A stretch of DNA of 20,421 bases from JBKQHQ01 sp052148715 (GCA_052148715.1 JBKQHQ010000154.1:1-20421); one strand, 5' to 3'. Shown: positions 1 to 7,573, numbered from the stretch's first letter. Numbers and translations are program-made. Notes: generated from the letters alone by a model not told the origin.

Positions 1-188
1 ACCGACGGCGGCAAAAGCCACCGCTGCTCGATATTCCAGGGACGAAAGGTCTTGCTCATGCCCTTACATGAATCAGACTCGTCATCCGTCGTCGAGAAAA
101 ACTCGATTACGGGGACAGGCTCCTAGAGGTCCAAATCCCTCACGAGATCATCCAGTACTGGGGATGGTTCCTTGCCTTCGGGATCGGA

Positions 189-659
189 GTGACGGTCTTG
201 GGTATCGCCGCCGTGGTGCGTTCCGTCGCAGCAACAGTCGTCTCTATGCTATTCTTCGGATGGCTGCTGGTATTGGCGTCAGGGATTGAGATCGCCCAAG
301 CCGTCATGGTGGGGCATTGGGCAGGTTTCTTTCAACACTTGCTTGCGGCGATTCTCTTCGGAATGACGGGTCTCATAATCGTAATGAGACCGGTGATCAG
401 CGCAGAGGTCGCGACGGTCTTCATGGCGATGTTTTTCTTGATTGGCGGGCTGTTTCAACTCGTCGGATCGGTGGCGGTTGCCTTGCCCGGCTGGGGTTGG
501 CAGGCGGCGGATGGGGTCATCACCCTTGTGCTGGGCCTGCTGGTACTTGCGCAATGGCCGGCCTCGGGCCTTTGGGTGATCGGTCTCTTCGTTGGGCTGG
601 ATCTGATTTTATACGGCTGCGTGTGGATCGCGCTTGCGCTTGGTTTGCGCGCGATGTGA
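189..659 (+). CDS. HdeD-family (DUF308) membrane protein, 5' end probably frameshifted
   Basis: This is a small, very hydrophobic protein with about five or six membrane segments, in the pattern of the HdeD family of inner-membrane proteins linked to acid and general stress. The exact biochemical role is unknown. The GTG at 189 is the first start codon in the frame but has no clear ribosome binding site and lies inside the first membrane helix. The frame is open back to position 72 and encodes WGWFLAFGIG just upstream, which is the usual HdeD first helix. A better start is the ATG at 58, with GAAAGG eight bases before it, but that frame stops at the TAG at 124-126. One missing base near 121-123 would join the two frames. 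The next gene, at 733, is a paralogue. The family call is firm; the true start and intactness are not. Confidence 0.72.
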   Translation: MTVLGIAAVVRSVAATVVSMLFFGWLLVLASGIEIAQAVMVGHWAGFFQHLLAAILFGMTGLIIVMRPVISAEVATVFMAMFFLIGGLFQLVGSVAVALPGWGWQAADGVITLVLGLLVLAQWPASGLWVIGLFVGLDLILYGCVWIALALGLRAM

Positions 660-732
660 AGGGCACACAAACCGCCGAAGATCACACCACCGATGCGAAT
701 GTCATCATTATATAAACGAGCAGGAGAATATC

Positions 733-1350
733 ATGGCTGAACCAAACCGTCGCGGTGTCGCAGCCTCGGAATATGACCTGATGATCGCCGTGCTTGCCCA
801 GAACTGGTGGGCGATCGGGATACGGGGCGTCCTTGGCATTTTGTTCGGTCTGGTTGCGCTTTTTCTCCCGGGCGCCACGATGTTATCGCTGGTGCTGCTG
901 TTCGCAGCCTACGCCTTAGTCGGCGGCGTGTTCGGCATCGTCAGCGCTGTGAGAGCGACGCGCCAACATGAGCGCTGGGGTCTCCTCGTGCTTGAAGGTC
1001 TCGTCAACATTGCGACCGCCGCCATTGCCGTCCTATGGCCGGGAATTACCGTGCTGGCTTTCGTTCTGCTGGTGGCCTTCTGGGCGATCTTGTCAGGCGC
1101 ATTGATGTTGACGGCGGCCTTTCGGCTTGAGATCGACGATGGCCGCTGGTGGCTCGTTTTCGGCGGCGTCGTCTCATTGATCTACGGCGCTGTGCTGATC
1201 GCGGCGCCGATGATTGGAGCGGTGGTGCTGACATGGTGGTTAGGCGCCTATGCGCTGGTCTTCGGCGTTTCTCTCGTCGTGCTGGCCTTTAGGCTGCGGG
1301 CTCGGCTGGATAAACATCGACACATCTCGACCACCCAACCTGTGACCTAA
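733..1350 (+). CDS. HdeD-family (DUF308) membrane protein
   Basis: A 205-residue protein with six membrane segments in three hairpin pairs. It has the NWWAIGIRGVLGILFG first helix and the repeated WPG turns (VLWPGIT near residue 100) typical of HdeD proteins. Members sit in the inner membrane; E. coli HdeD contributes to acid resistance at high cell density, but the mechanism is not known. The start is the ATG at 733, because AGGAG at 722-726 lies six bases upstream; the longer open frame from 634 overlaps the previous gene and is not supported. It follows the first HdeD gene by 73 bases and is followed 38 bases later by another membrane protein gene, so co-transcription is likely. It differs from its neighbour enough to be an old duplicate. 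Confidence 0.85.
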   Translation: MAEPNRRGVAASEYDLMIAVLAQNWWAIGIRGVLGILFGLVALFLPGATMLSLVLLFAAYALVGGVFGIVSAVRATRQHERWGLLVLEGLVNIATAAIAVLWPGITVLAFVLLVAFWAILSGALMLTAAFRLEIDDGRWWLVFGGVVSLIYGAVLIAAPMIGAVVLTWWLGAYALVFGVSLVVLAFRLRARLDKHRHISTTQPVT

Positions 1351-1388
1351 CAGGTGCCGACGCAGTCGGTCAGCTCGAAGCGACCGCC

Positions 1389-1952
1389 ATGAGCACCGCA
1401 GTCCCGCAAGCCGCGCGATTAAGCAAGTCACAACGCGCGAGCCTTTGGGTCAGGGAGCTACCTTTCAGCCTAGTGTTGATCCTAACGATACTAGGCATTG
1501 CCTATACAAGTTTCTCTAAGCAACCGATTATTGTCTATTGGGAAATTCTCGCGCCGATTATTGGGCTGGAGTGTGTCGCCACCGGATGGCATAGCGCAAA
1601 CGACAAGGCTGCGCGGTTGCGGTTGATAGGGACGCAGGCGCTGCACTGGTTGGCCTTCTTGGTGGTGATGAATTTGATGTTATTGCCAAGCGTTCAGAGG
1701 GCTTTCAGCGCCAACGCGACTGGCCTCTCTGTCTTTACCTTGCTGACGCTTGGCACCTTTACTGCTGGCCTGCATGTTCTCTCCTGGCAAATCTGTCTTC
1801 TTGGGGTGATCATGGCGCTCGGCATTCCGGCGATTGCGTGGATCGAAAATTCGGCTTTGATTTTCGTGTTAATTGCCGCAGCCGTGATTGGAATTGTCGC
1901 CGTGTTTTGGTGGCATTGGCGCGAAAGGCGTGAGCGATCGAAGGGCGCATGA
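1389..1952 (+). CDS. Polytopic membrane protein of unknown function
   Basis: I do not recognise this 187-residue protein. It has a short polar N-terminus, about five or six hydrophobic segments (roughly residues 26-42, 46-62, 85-103, 111-128, 131-150 and 153-175) and a strongly basic C-terminal tail (WRERRERSKGA), which by the positive-inside rule should be cytoplasmic. No enzyme motif is visible. It sits between the HdeD pair and a DUF1269 gene on the same strand with short gaps (38 and 29 bases), so it probably belongs to the same stress-related operon. The ribosome binding site before the ATG is weak. Its GC looks lower than that of its neighbours. The call as a real gene rests on length, composition and operon position. 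Confidence 0.7.
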   Translation: MSTAVPQAARLSKSQRASLWVRELPFSLVLILTILGIAYTSFSKQPIIVYWEILAPIIGLECVATGWHSANDKAARLRLIGTQALHWLAFLVVMNLMLLPSVQRAFSANATGLSVFTLLTLGTFTAGLHVLSWQICLLGVIMALGIPAIAWIENSALIFVLIAAAVIGIVAVFWWHWRERRERSKGA

Positions 1953-1981
1953 TAGTTGCCCGACATCAGGGAGAGACTCCA

Positions 1982-2419
1982 ATGAATCGGTTCGTCGTTT
2001 TGAGCTTTCCTGATCAGGTGAAGACTGATGAGGCAATCCGCGCCTTGAGGAAGCTGCATTCCGAAGGCAACATTAAGCTCTATGCCTCGGCCTTCCTCGC
2101 AAGAGACTCCCATGGAAAGCTGTCGGTGCAGGAAATTACCAAAGAAGGACTTGGCGGGACGGCCGTCGGCGCTTTGATCGGTGGGCTGGCTGGTTTGCCT
2201 CTTGGGCCACTCGCGGCGACGATCGGGGCTGCCGGCGGCGCCTTAATCGGCAATTCGGCCGATCTCCTCCACCAAGGTGACGAAGCCGAGTTCGCCGAAA
2301 AGATTTCGCGCGAATTGGCGCCGGGAAAATCAGCTGTCGTGGCCGAGGTCGACGATGACGGGGTGATCGCCTTCGAGGCGCTCATGGAGTCGATCGGCGG
2401 TATCGTGGTCCGCAAGTAG
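1982..2419 (+). CDS. DUF1269 domain protein (copy 1)
   Basis: A 145-residue protein of the DUF1269 family (PF06897). It shows an N-terminal beta-rich segment (MNRFVVLSFPDQVKTDEA), a central glycine/alanine-rich hydrophobic stretch (about residues 58-95, GTAVGALIGGLAGLPLG) that could form a membrane hairpin, and a C-terminal segment ending in ESIGGIVVRK. Function is unknown; members are commonly small predicted membrane or stress-related proteins. The start is the ATG at 1982, preceded by AGGGAG at 1968-1973; the GTG/ATG at 1949 overlaps the previous gene and has no better site. Three more DUF1269 proteins lie in this window. The final 90 bases are overlapped on the other strand by the 3' end of the lipid kinase gene. 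Confidence 0.85.
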   Translation: MNRFVVLSFPDQVKTDEAIRALRKLHSEGNIKLYASAFLARDSHGKLSVQEITKEGLGGTAVGALIGGLAGLPLGPLAATIGAAGGALIGNSADLLHQGDEAEFAEKISRELAPGKSAVVAEVDDDGVIAFEALMESIGGIVVRK

Positions 2420-3331
2420 GTGTTCGCCATTCCGGGCCGGCACGACGACGCCGAGCGCACGGGGGCGAATGCGATAATGCAGCGGCGCATCCATGACACT
2501 GACCTCACCGTCAGTGGATACGTTGACCCGGGGGGTCGGGGTCTGGACCCAGATCTCCTCCGTCTCGAAGGCATTCAGCTCATGGTCGGTCACGCGGCCC
2601 AAGAAGGCTCTCAGAGCCATGCGCACAAGGTTTCGGCGTCCGGTGCGCGGTGCCACGCACACCCATAGCCGGCCCGAGTCCAGCCTCGTGCGCGTGCCGA
2701 TCTCTAGCCCTGCGATTTCATATCTGTTGTTGCCGACGAACAAGAAGGGCGTCGAGTGCGCCAGCGCTTCCGCTTCGCCCATGTGCAGTCGCACACGAAG
2801 CCGGGAATAGCGCCGGAGAACCGACCCAACCGCGAGCACGAAGGCCACCCATTTGACGTGGCCGCGACGCTGCTGTTCCTCCCGTTGGCGAACGATATGC
2901 GGATAGAGACCCACGCCCGAATTGTTCACGAACAGGCGGCCGTTGACTTCTCCGACATCCACTCTGATGACGTGGCCGGTAAAGACGTTGTGGACAGCGG
3001 CTCCGAGGTCCAGGGGTATACCAACATCCTTGGCGAAATGGTTCAACGTGCCCATTGGGAGAACACCCAACGCGCTATCGGTTCCTGCCAGCGCGCCGGC
3101 CACGGCGTTGACGGTTCCGTCGCCTCCACCAGCCACCACCGGCTGATAGTTCTCGCCCACGGCGCGCGCGGCCAATGCCGAGAGCTCGTCGCCGCTCCGG
3201 GCCACGATGACGTTCGTCTGCACACCCAATTCGCCAGAAATACGCGCGACGTGCGCCCGGGCCGCCTCCACATGAATGGAAGCACCGTTGAGGATGCAAG
3301 TCGGCCCCTTTTTCAGCGGATAGGACGCCAT
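2330..3331 (-). CDS. Diacylglycerol kinase family (DAGK/LCB5-type) lipid kinase
   Basis: A 333-residue protein with the DAGK catalytic fold. Residues 10-100 hold the nucleotide-binding domain with the signature GGGDGTVN (68-75) and GTLNHFA (94-100). Residues about 120-300 form the C-terminal beta-sandwich with VNNSGVGLYP (135-144) and a STDGE motif (272-276). Relatives phosphorylate diacylglycerol or sphingoid-type lipids at the membrane; the substrate here cannot be told from sequence. The last ~30 residues are odd: they are translated from the antisense of the convergent DUF1269 gene and look unlike family C-termini, so the native stop codon appears to have been lost. A shortened copy lies at 18623-18976 and has its own stop at the equivalent point. 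Upstream sequence (3331-3355) is also conserved with that copy. Confidence 0.88.
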   Translation of the reverse strand: MASYPLKKGPTCILNGASIHVEAARAHVARISGELGVQTNVIVARSGDELSALAARAVGENYQPVVAGGGDGTVNAVAGALAGTDSALGVLPMGTLNHFAKDVGIPLDLGAAVHNVFTGHVIRVDVGEVNGRLFVNNSGVGLYPHIVRQREEQQRRGHVKWVAFVLAVGSVLRRYSRLRVRLHMGEAEALAHSTPFLFVGNNRYEIAGLEIGTRTRLDSGRLWVCVAPRTGRRNLVRMALRAFLGRVTDHELNAFETEEIWVQTPTPRVNVSTDGEVSVMDAPLHYRIRPRALGVVVPARNGEHLLADHDTADRLHERLEGDHPVIVDLGHDS

Positions 3332-3430
3332 CGCTCATTGTACGCCAAATGAGACCGGTGATTAACTCGCCGAAGACGGGATTCAGCGACTGATATGATG
3401 AGGTTGGCGTGCCTTGCTGGCAAGAAACCA

Positions 3431-3868
3431 TCAATGCTTGTAGCCGCTGAGCTCGGCGCGGCATCGTTCAGCGAACTCGCGAACAATGTCCAGGTTGTGG
3501 CCGACGGTCGGCTTCTTCTGAAGATCGACTTTCGGCCCGTAGTAGGTCTCGACGAGACGGCGCATGACCTGCTCGGCGGCCTCGATGGTTCGCTCTGAGG
3601 CAAAAAGCCGCATTTTGCCCATGGTCGCGTAGAGCGGAACGAGCTTCGAAGGGTCGTCAATCGAGGTCTGCAGCAGAGCATCCACGAATGCCTTGCACGA
3701 CAAATCGATGAATTCCACAAATATTCGTTCGCGCCGAAGATTGATCTGAGCACGCTGCCGGGCTTCGTTCTGATAGCGTTGCGTCAACCAAGTGGTTGCG
3801 ATCGAGGCGAGAGCGCCGATCGCCGAGCCGCATAGGGCGGAGATCGCTGAGACATAAGCCGGGTTCAC
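3431..3868 (-). CDS. Membrane-anchored protein of unknown function
   Basis: A 145-residue protein with one N-terminal hydrophobic segment (about residues 5-24, VSAISALCGSAIGALASIAT), then a charged, mostly helical region rich in Arg and Glu. I know this layout from small hypothetical proteins of alphaproteobacteria but can assign no function. I chose the GTG start at 3868 because GGAG sits seven bases before it on the minus strand and the protein then begins directly at the anchor; the open frame extends to a TTG at 3922 without a good ribosome binding site. The gene lies upstream of the lipid kinase gene on the same strand with a 99-base gap, so they might share a transcript. Confidence 0.65.
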   Translation of the reverse strand: MNPAYVSAISALCGSAIGALASIATTWLTQRYQNEARQRAQINLRRERIFVEFIDLSCKAFVDALLQTSIDDPSKLVPLYATMGKMRLFASERTIEAAEQVMRRLVETYYGPKVDLQKKPTVGHNLDIVREFAERCRAELSGYKH

Positions 3869-4296
3869 GATCGTGCTCCATAATTCCACAAGTGCCAGGG
3901 CGGCGACGTGATGCGGCTGCAAGTCATGCCCCGCTCCTGGCGGCTGTCAGCTCAAGAGGATGATGAGCCGCAGAAAAAACTGCTCTCGCTCCTCAGATGG
4001 TCATATCGTCCGGCCACAAGGAGACAACACGGCGGCTTATCCACCGACTAGCGATGCGGATGACAATCGGACGCTTTGGTTGTGTCGTCGACCGGATAAT
4101 TTACGTGTTTGATATTGCCGGGTTCACTTCCGATTTTCACCCAATAGCGTCAGTATCACCCATGTCGCGGTATTGTCTCAAATGTGCCAAACCCGGAAGA
4201 GCTAGCTGAGCAGTTTCGGTAGCTTTTCGGCTATGAATCGAGCAAGTGCCCTATTGACCGCTACAGGTTGTTCCTGGGCCATATAATGCCCGTCCA
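3869..4296. other. Gene-poor stretch between the small membrane protein and the IS21 remnant
   Basis: I see no supported gene here. A 70-codon open frame at 3997-4209 has an unnatural composition and no ribosome binding site. The region is locally AT-richer (for example 4090-4140) than its surroundings, as expected for promoter sequence or old insertion debris. No repeats or RNA gene were recognised. Confidence 0.4.
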
Positions 4297-4920
4297 GAGC
4301 TGACCGAGCAGACGATCTGGGAGGTGTTCGAGGCGGAGCGGCCGAAGCTCATTCCCTATGCGGGCCGGTTCGATGGCTTCCATGCGGTGCCAGCATCGGT
4401 CTCCAAGACCTGCCTGGTGCGCTTCGATAACAACAAGTACTCGGTGGCTGCGAGCGCGGTTGGACGACCGGTCGAGGTCCATGCCTATGCGGACCGCATC
4501 GTGATCCGCCAGTACGGGCGGATCGTTGCCGAGCATCCCCGCTCGTTCGGTCGCGGCGACACGCTCTACGATCCCTGGCACTACGTGCCGGTGCTTGCCC
4601 GCAAGCCCGGCGCCTTGCGTAACGGCGCTCCCTTCGAAGACTGGGTGCTGCCGGCCGCCATGGAGCGCTTGCGGCGCAAGCTTGCCGGCGTCGATGACGG
4701 CAATCGGCAGATGGTCGACATCCTCACCGCGGTGCTCACCGACGGGCTGCCGGCGGTCGAGGCCGCCTGCGCCGAGGCGATCGCCCACGGCGTCCGCTCC
4801 GCTGACGTCGTCCTCAACATCCTGGCCCGGCAGCGCGATCCCGGCCCGTCCGCCACCATCCTCACGCCCGCGGCGCTGACGCCACGCCACGCGCCGGTCG
4901 CCGTGTGCCCGTTATGCGCG
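4297..4920 (+). pseudogene. istA: IS21-family transposase IstA, C-terminal remnant
   Basis: This open stretch encodes the C-terminal half of an IS21-type IstA transposase: the segment after the DDE core (TIWEVFEAERP, RFDGFHAVPASVSKTCLV), the beta-rich domain around NNKYSVAASAVGRPVEV, and the helical tail up to LTPRHAPVAV. Full IstA is about 500 residues and has an N-terminal helix-turn-helix and a DDE catalytic core; both are missing. The 3' end has decayed, since the usual family ending near LRHPP-ADC is altered and followed by unrelated sequence. The partner istB and terminal inverted repeats were not seen. It is therefore a dead fragment and marks a past insertion and rearrangement between the lipid kinase side and the AraC gene. 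Confidence 0.85.
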
Positions 4921-5007
4921 GCCGAACCATCGCGCCGTGGGCGAGCGCGCCAGCTGTCGAGGGCGCGCGCTCGCCCAACCCAACAATGGCGTCAGAAACC
5001 CCATGCA

Positions 5008-6024
5008 CTAACATTGATCCCGGATCACCCGAAGGCGGCAGGCCAGCCCGCCGCGATAGCGAACCGGCGGAACTCCGAACCGATCCTTGAACAGCCGGCT
5101 GAAATGCGACGAACTGCTGAAGCCGTATGAGAAGCAGACGTCGGTTATCGAGCGATGCGCCTGGCTCGGGTCTCGAAGCGCCTCCGCGCAGCGGATGAGC
5201 CGACGCTGCCAAAGACAGCTCGATACGGATCCGGCCGGATCCTCGGCGAAATGGCGGTGCAGCCCACGAACGGAAATGCTGCATGCTTGCGCGATTCGCT
5301 CGACGGAGAGCTCGGGATCGGCGAGATTCGCCTCGATATAGGCCTGGACCCGCATCGGTAGTTCGTCGCGGCGTCCGATCACCGGCGGCGTCTCTATCTG
5401 TTCGCGCAAGGCGTCCCATGCCATCGTGGTAATGGCCGCGCCCAGTTTTCTTCCGCTGAATCGTGGAAGACGGCGCATCTCGCCGAAGCTCTCGTTCACC
5501 ATGGCGCCAAGGACCCGCGACAATCCCCACCTGCCGTTCGATCGACGTGCGACGCCACGCTCGCAGAGGGCGGCAATCGCTGCATCGGACGGACGGGGCA
5601 GCATGATCAAGAACCCTTCGATCTCGGGGCTCGTGATCGTGCACTCCAGCGGCTGCTTCGTGTCGATCAGGGCCCAATCGCGCTCGGTCAGAATGCAAGT
5701 GCGGCCGCGTTGGACGAATGTACAGCTCCCTTTGGAGACCGAAACGAGCATCACCGGGATTGGCAATGTCGGTGTCGGTGTGGTCAGCGAGCGGGTGAAC
5801 CGATAATTGTTGCTCGCAAATTTGCACAAGAGCATCTCACCGAGCGCGCCATATTCGATACGCCCAATGAACGATCGTTCATCCATGGGGAGGCAACGCA
5901 CCGCTTCCTGCTCGCGAAGCCCAGGATCAACTTGCCCAACATGAGCGCTAAGAGTGTCCTCCCACTTGCGCAGCCGGCCGCTGGGCCGCTCCACCTCAAC
6001 GCAAACAATCGTGGGTGCTCCCAT
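5008..6024 (-). CDS. AraC-family transcriptional regulator
   Basis: A 338-residue regulator with an N-terminal sensor region (about residues 40-215, resembling the AraC-binding-like domain of the PF14525 type) and a C-terminal AraC/XylS DNA-binding domain with two helix-turn-helix units (about 225-322). Recognisable features are LSVERIAQACSISVRGLHRHF in the first unit, and ITDVCFSYGFSSSSHFSRLFKDRFGVPP, the family signature, in the second. The ligand is unknown. The ATG at 6024 has GGAGG eight bases upstream. A perfect TTGAT-N4-ATCAA box lies 52 bases before the start codon, so expression probably responds to an FNR/FixK-type regulator and thus to oxygen. The gene is divergent from the protease remnant and ends about 90 bases from the IS21 remnant. 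Confidence 0.9.
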   Translation of the reverse strand: MGAPTIVCVEVERPSGRLRKWEDTLSAHVGQVDPGLREQEAVRCLPMDERSFIGRIEYGALGEMLLCKFASNNYRFTRSLTTPTPTLPIPVMLVSVSKGSCTFVQRGRTCILTERDWALIDTKQPLECTITSPEIEGFLIMLPRPSDAAIAALCERGVARRSNGRWGLSRVLGAMVNESFGEMRRLPRFSGRKLGAAITTMAWDALREQIETPPVIGRRDELPMRVQAYIEANLADPELSVERIAQACSISVRGLHRHFAEDPAGSVSSCLWQRRLIRCAEALRDPSQAHRSITDVCFSYGFSSSSHFSRLFKDRFGVPPVRYRGGLACRLRVIRDQC

Positions 6025-6075
6025 GGACCGAGCCTCCGCGTTAGATATCTTGCCCCGTCACCCCCTGGAGCGGCC

Positions 6076-6089
6076 TTGATCTGGATCAA
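6076..6089 (-). promoter_or_regulatory. FNR/FixK-type binding site upstream of the AraC gene
   Basis: The 14-base sequence TTGATCTGGATCAA matches the FNR/FixK consensus TTGAT-N4-ATCAA perfectly. Its near end is 52 bases from the AraC start codon, a distance compatible with activation from near -41.5. The core is palindromic, so it could also act rightward. The match is seen in the sequence; use by a FixK protein is inferred. Confidence 0.75.
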
Positions 6090-6213
6090 CTCCCTGGGAC
6101 CTTGCGCAGGTCACTGAGCGGGCACGCGCAGTCAATCTTGGCACGGTGAGGCAAGCGCCTGGAGGATGCCAAGTTATGCTTTTAAGGCAGCCGGCGCGGC
6201 GTGATGGAGGAGC

Positions 6214-6379
6214 TACGCACTTACTGCAAGCGAAGCGCGCGCGCTGGGCGTCCCGGTCAAAGTGGATATGCCGCTTGAGTGATGAAGCTGATGACGCTCC
6301 ATCCGCAAGCAATTCAGCAATCCGGGGTCGAGTACCTGCCCGTCGACATTCCGCCATCAGCGGCGGGCCTGACGGTTTA
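6214..6379 (+). pseudogene. Remnant of a serine dehydrogenase-type (ClpP-fold) protease, C-terminal end
   Basis: The stretch encodes YALTASEARALGVPVKVDMP, then after a one-base deletion at about 6281 continues as MKLMTLHPQAIQQSGVEYLP. This closely follows the C-terminus of the intact protease at 19157-19984 (YALTANEASGLGLSIKVDMP, MRLMTLYPQPIQQSGVEFLP). DNA similarity continues through the equivalent of the stop codon region (CTGACGGTTTATTG at 6369-6382). Everything upstream, including the catalytic serine domain, is gone. It is a clear relic of a second protease gene. Confidence 0.85.
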
Positions 6380-6395
6380 TTGCTGGACAGAGCCG

Positions 6396-6441
6396 CAACG
6401 ACAATCCGATTTTTATGCTGAAACTATCATAATTGTCGTTG
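6396..6441. repeat. 10-bp inverted repeat upstream of the regulator-ferritin gene
   Basis: The arms CAACGACAAT (6396-6405) and ATTGTCGTTG (6432-6441) are perfect complements separated by 26 bases, and the right arm ends 40 bases before the ATG at 6482. The spacing and AT-rich centre would suit an operator or a promoter bounded by two half-sites. A repeat of this length could occur by chance in a window of this size. Confidence 0.4.
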
Positions 6442-6481
6442 TTCGGTTCCCGAGAAGCGTTTAGTCGATTGGGAGTAGATC

Positions 6482-7573
6482 ATGACCTTTGTCACATCGA
6501 CGGCTCATCAACATTCTTCCTCGGCATCCGGACTGAGGCCGGATCGAATTCATCGGCCCCGTTCTCCCAAACCTAGAGGCAACGAGGCGAACCGACAGAA
6601 TGGCCAGCCCTTGCCGCAACCAGCGCCGATCAATGGCGCTGGTGTCGCCGCGTTTCTGTTTGGTCGCTTTTGCTTGGTACTACATCGTCGAGAGCTCCTC
6701 GCGGACGGGCTGCCCGTACCGATCGGCAACCGGGCGCTGGATGTTCTTATCGTTCTGATCGAGGCTCGTGGCGAGCTCGTCACCAAGGACGAACTTCTTA
6801 GCCGGGTGTGGCCAACCACAACGGTCGAGGAGAATAACCTACAGTTTCAGATTTCGGCGTTGCGCAAGGCGCTGGGGAGAGATCGCGACCTCATCAAGAC
6901 GGTTCCAGGCCGTGGCTACCGCTTCATTGCCGATATCACGGTTGGAGGACTCGCTCCTCGTGTCGGCGAAAGGGAGGTCATTTCCGACCAAGGCGCTACT
7001 ACGGCGATCGCGCAACTCCACGAGCCTCCAAGCAACCTCCCGGCGCCCACGTCAGATCTGGTTGGCCGCGAGGTGGAGCTCTCGGATGTCGCGGCTCTTG
7101 TTGCGGCAAATCGGCTCGTCACACTGGTCGGCGCTGGAGGTATCGGTAAGATGCGACTAGGCATTAAGCTCGCACGGCGCTTGCTGCCGAACTTTGCCGA
7201 CGGGGCGTGGGTCGCCGAGCTTGGGCCGCTGTCGGATCCTGCACTTGTCCCGCGCGCCATCGCGACCGCGCTTGGGCTGAGCGACGCAGGAGATTCCGCG
7301 GAGCGCCTCGCGACATTCGACCGCATGATCACATCGATGATCGAGGAAGCAGAGGCGATCAACTGGTACGAGCAGCGGATTTCGGTCGAGAAGGACTCAC
7401 AGGCTCGCGCGATCATGAAGAACGCTCAGAAGGAGGAATTCAAGCACTTCGGCATGGACTTGGAATTCCTGCTTCGCCAGATGCCGGCGTGGCGCGCGGA
7501 ACTTAAGGAGATCCTCTTTACAAAGGGCGACATAGTCGACCGCGACGAGGCCGCTGAGAGAAAAGTCGACTAG
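6482..7573 (+). CDS. Chimeric protein: winged-helix regulator and truncated P-loop domain fused to an EncFtn-like ferritin domain
   Basis: A 363-residue protein in three parts. Residues 58-152 form an OmpR/CadC-type winged helix (ALDVLIVLIEARGELVTKDELL, then VPGRGYRFIA). Residues 190-265 are the start of the LuxR/AfsR-type ATPase that often follows it, with a Walker A loop GAGGIGKM (217-224) in which the essential Ser/Thr is Met. The ATPase then breaks off. Residues 268-360 match encapsulated ferritin-like (EncFtn) proteins: MIEEAEAINWYEQR (286-299) and KEEFKHFGMDLEFLLR (317-332), with the expected metal-ligand residues Glu289, Glu319 and His322, plus Trp295 and Tyr296. EncFtn proteins are iron-oxidising cargo of encapsulin shells. 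The ATG at 6482 has GGGAG six bases upstream. Family assignments are from recognition; that the fusion is functional is unproven. It may equally be a deletion joining two genes. Confidence 0.8.
   Translation: MTFVTSTAHQHSSSASGLRPDRIHRPRSPKPRGNEANRQNGQPLPQPAPINGAGVAAFLFGRFCLVLHRRELLADGLPVPIGNRALDVLIVLIEARGELVTKDELLSRVWPTTTVEENNLQFQISALRKALGRDRDLIKTVPGRGYRFIADITVGGLAPRVGEREVISDQGATTAIAQLHEPPSNLPAPTSDLVGREVELSDVAALVAANRLVTLVGAGGIGKMRLGIKLARRLLPNFADGAWVAELGPLSDPALVPRAIATALGLSDAGDSAERLATFDRMITSMIEEAEAINWYEQRISVEKDSQARAIMKNAQKEEFKHFGMDLEFLLRQMPAWRAELKEILFTKGDIVDRDEAAERKVD

Noticed and set aside
3997..4209. 70-codon plus-strand open frame
   Set aside because: No ribosome binding site, no recognisable family and no protein-like pattern.
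4261..4890. Minus-strand frame of 209 codons over the IS21 remnant
   Set aside because: Shadow of the istA frame, which matches a known transposase.
4995..5025. Possible FixK box TTGATCCCGGATCAC
   Set aside because: The half-sites are five bases apart instead of four and the right half is imperfect; it lies at the 3' end of the AraC gene with no gene to serve.
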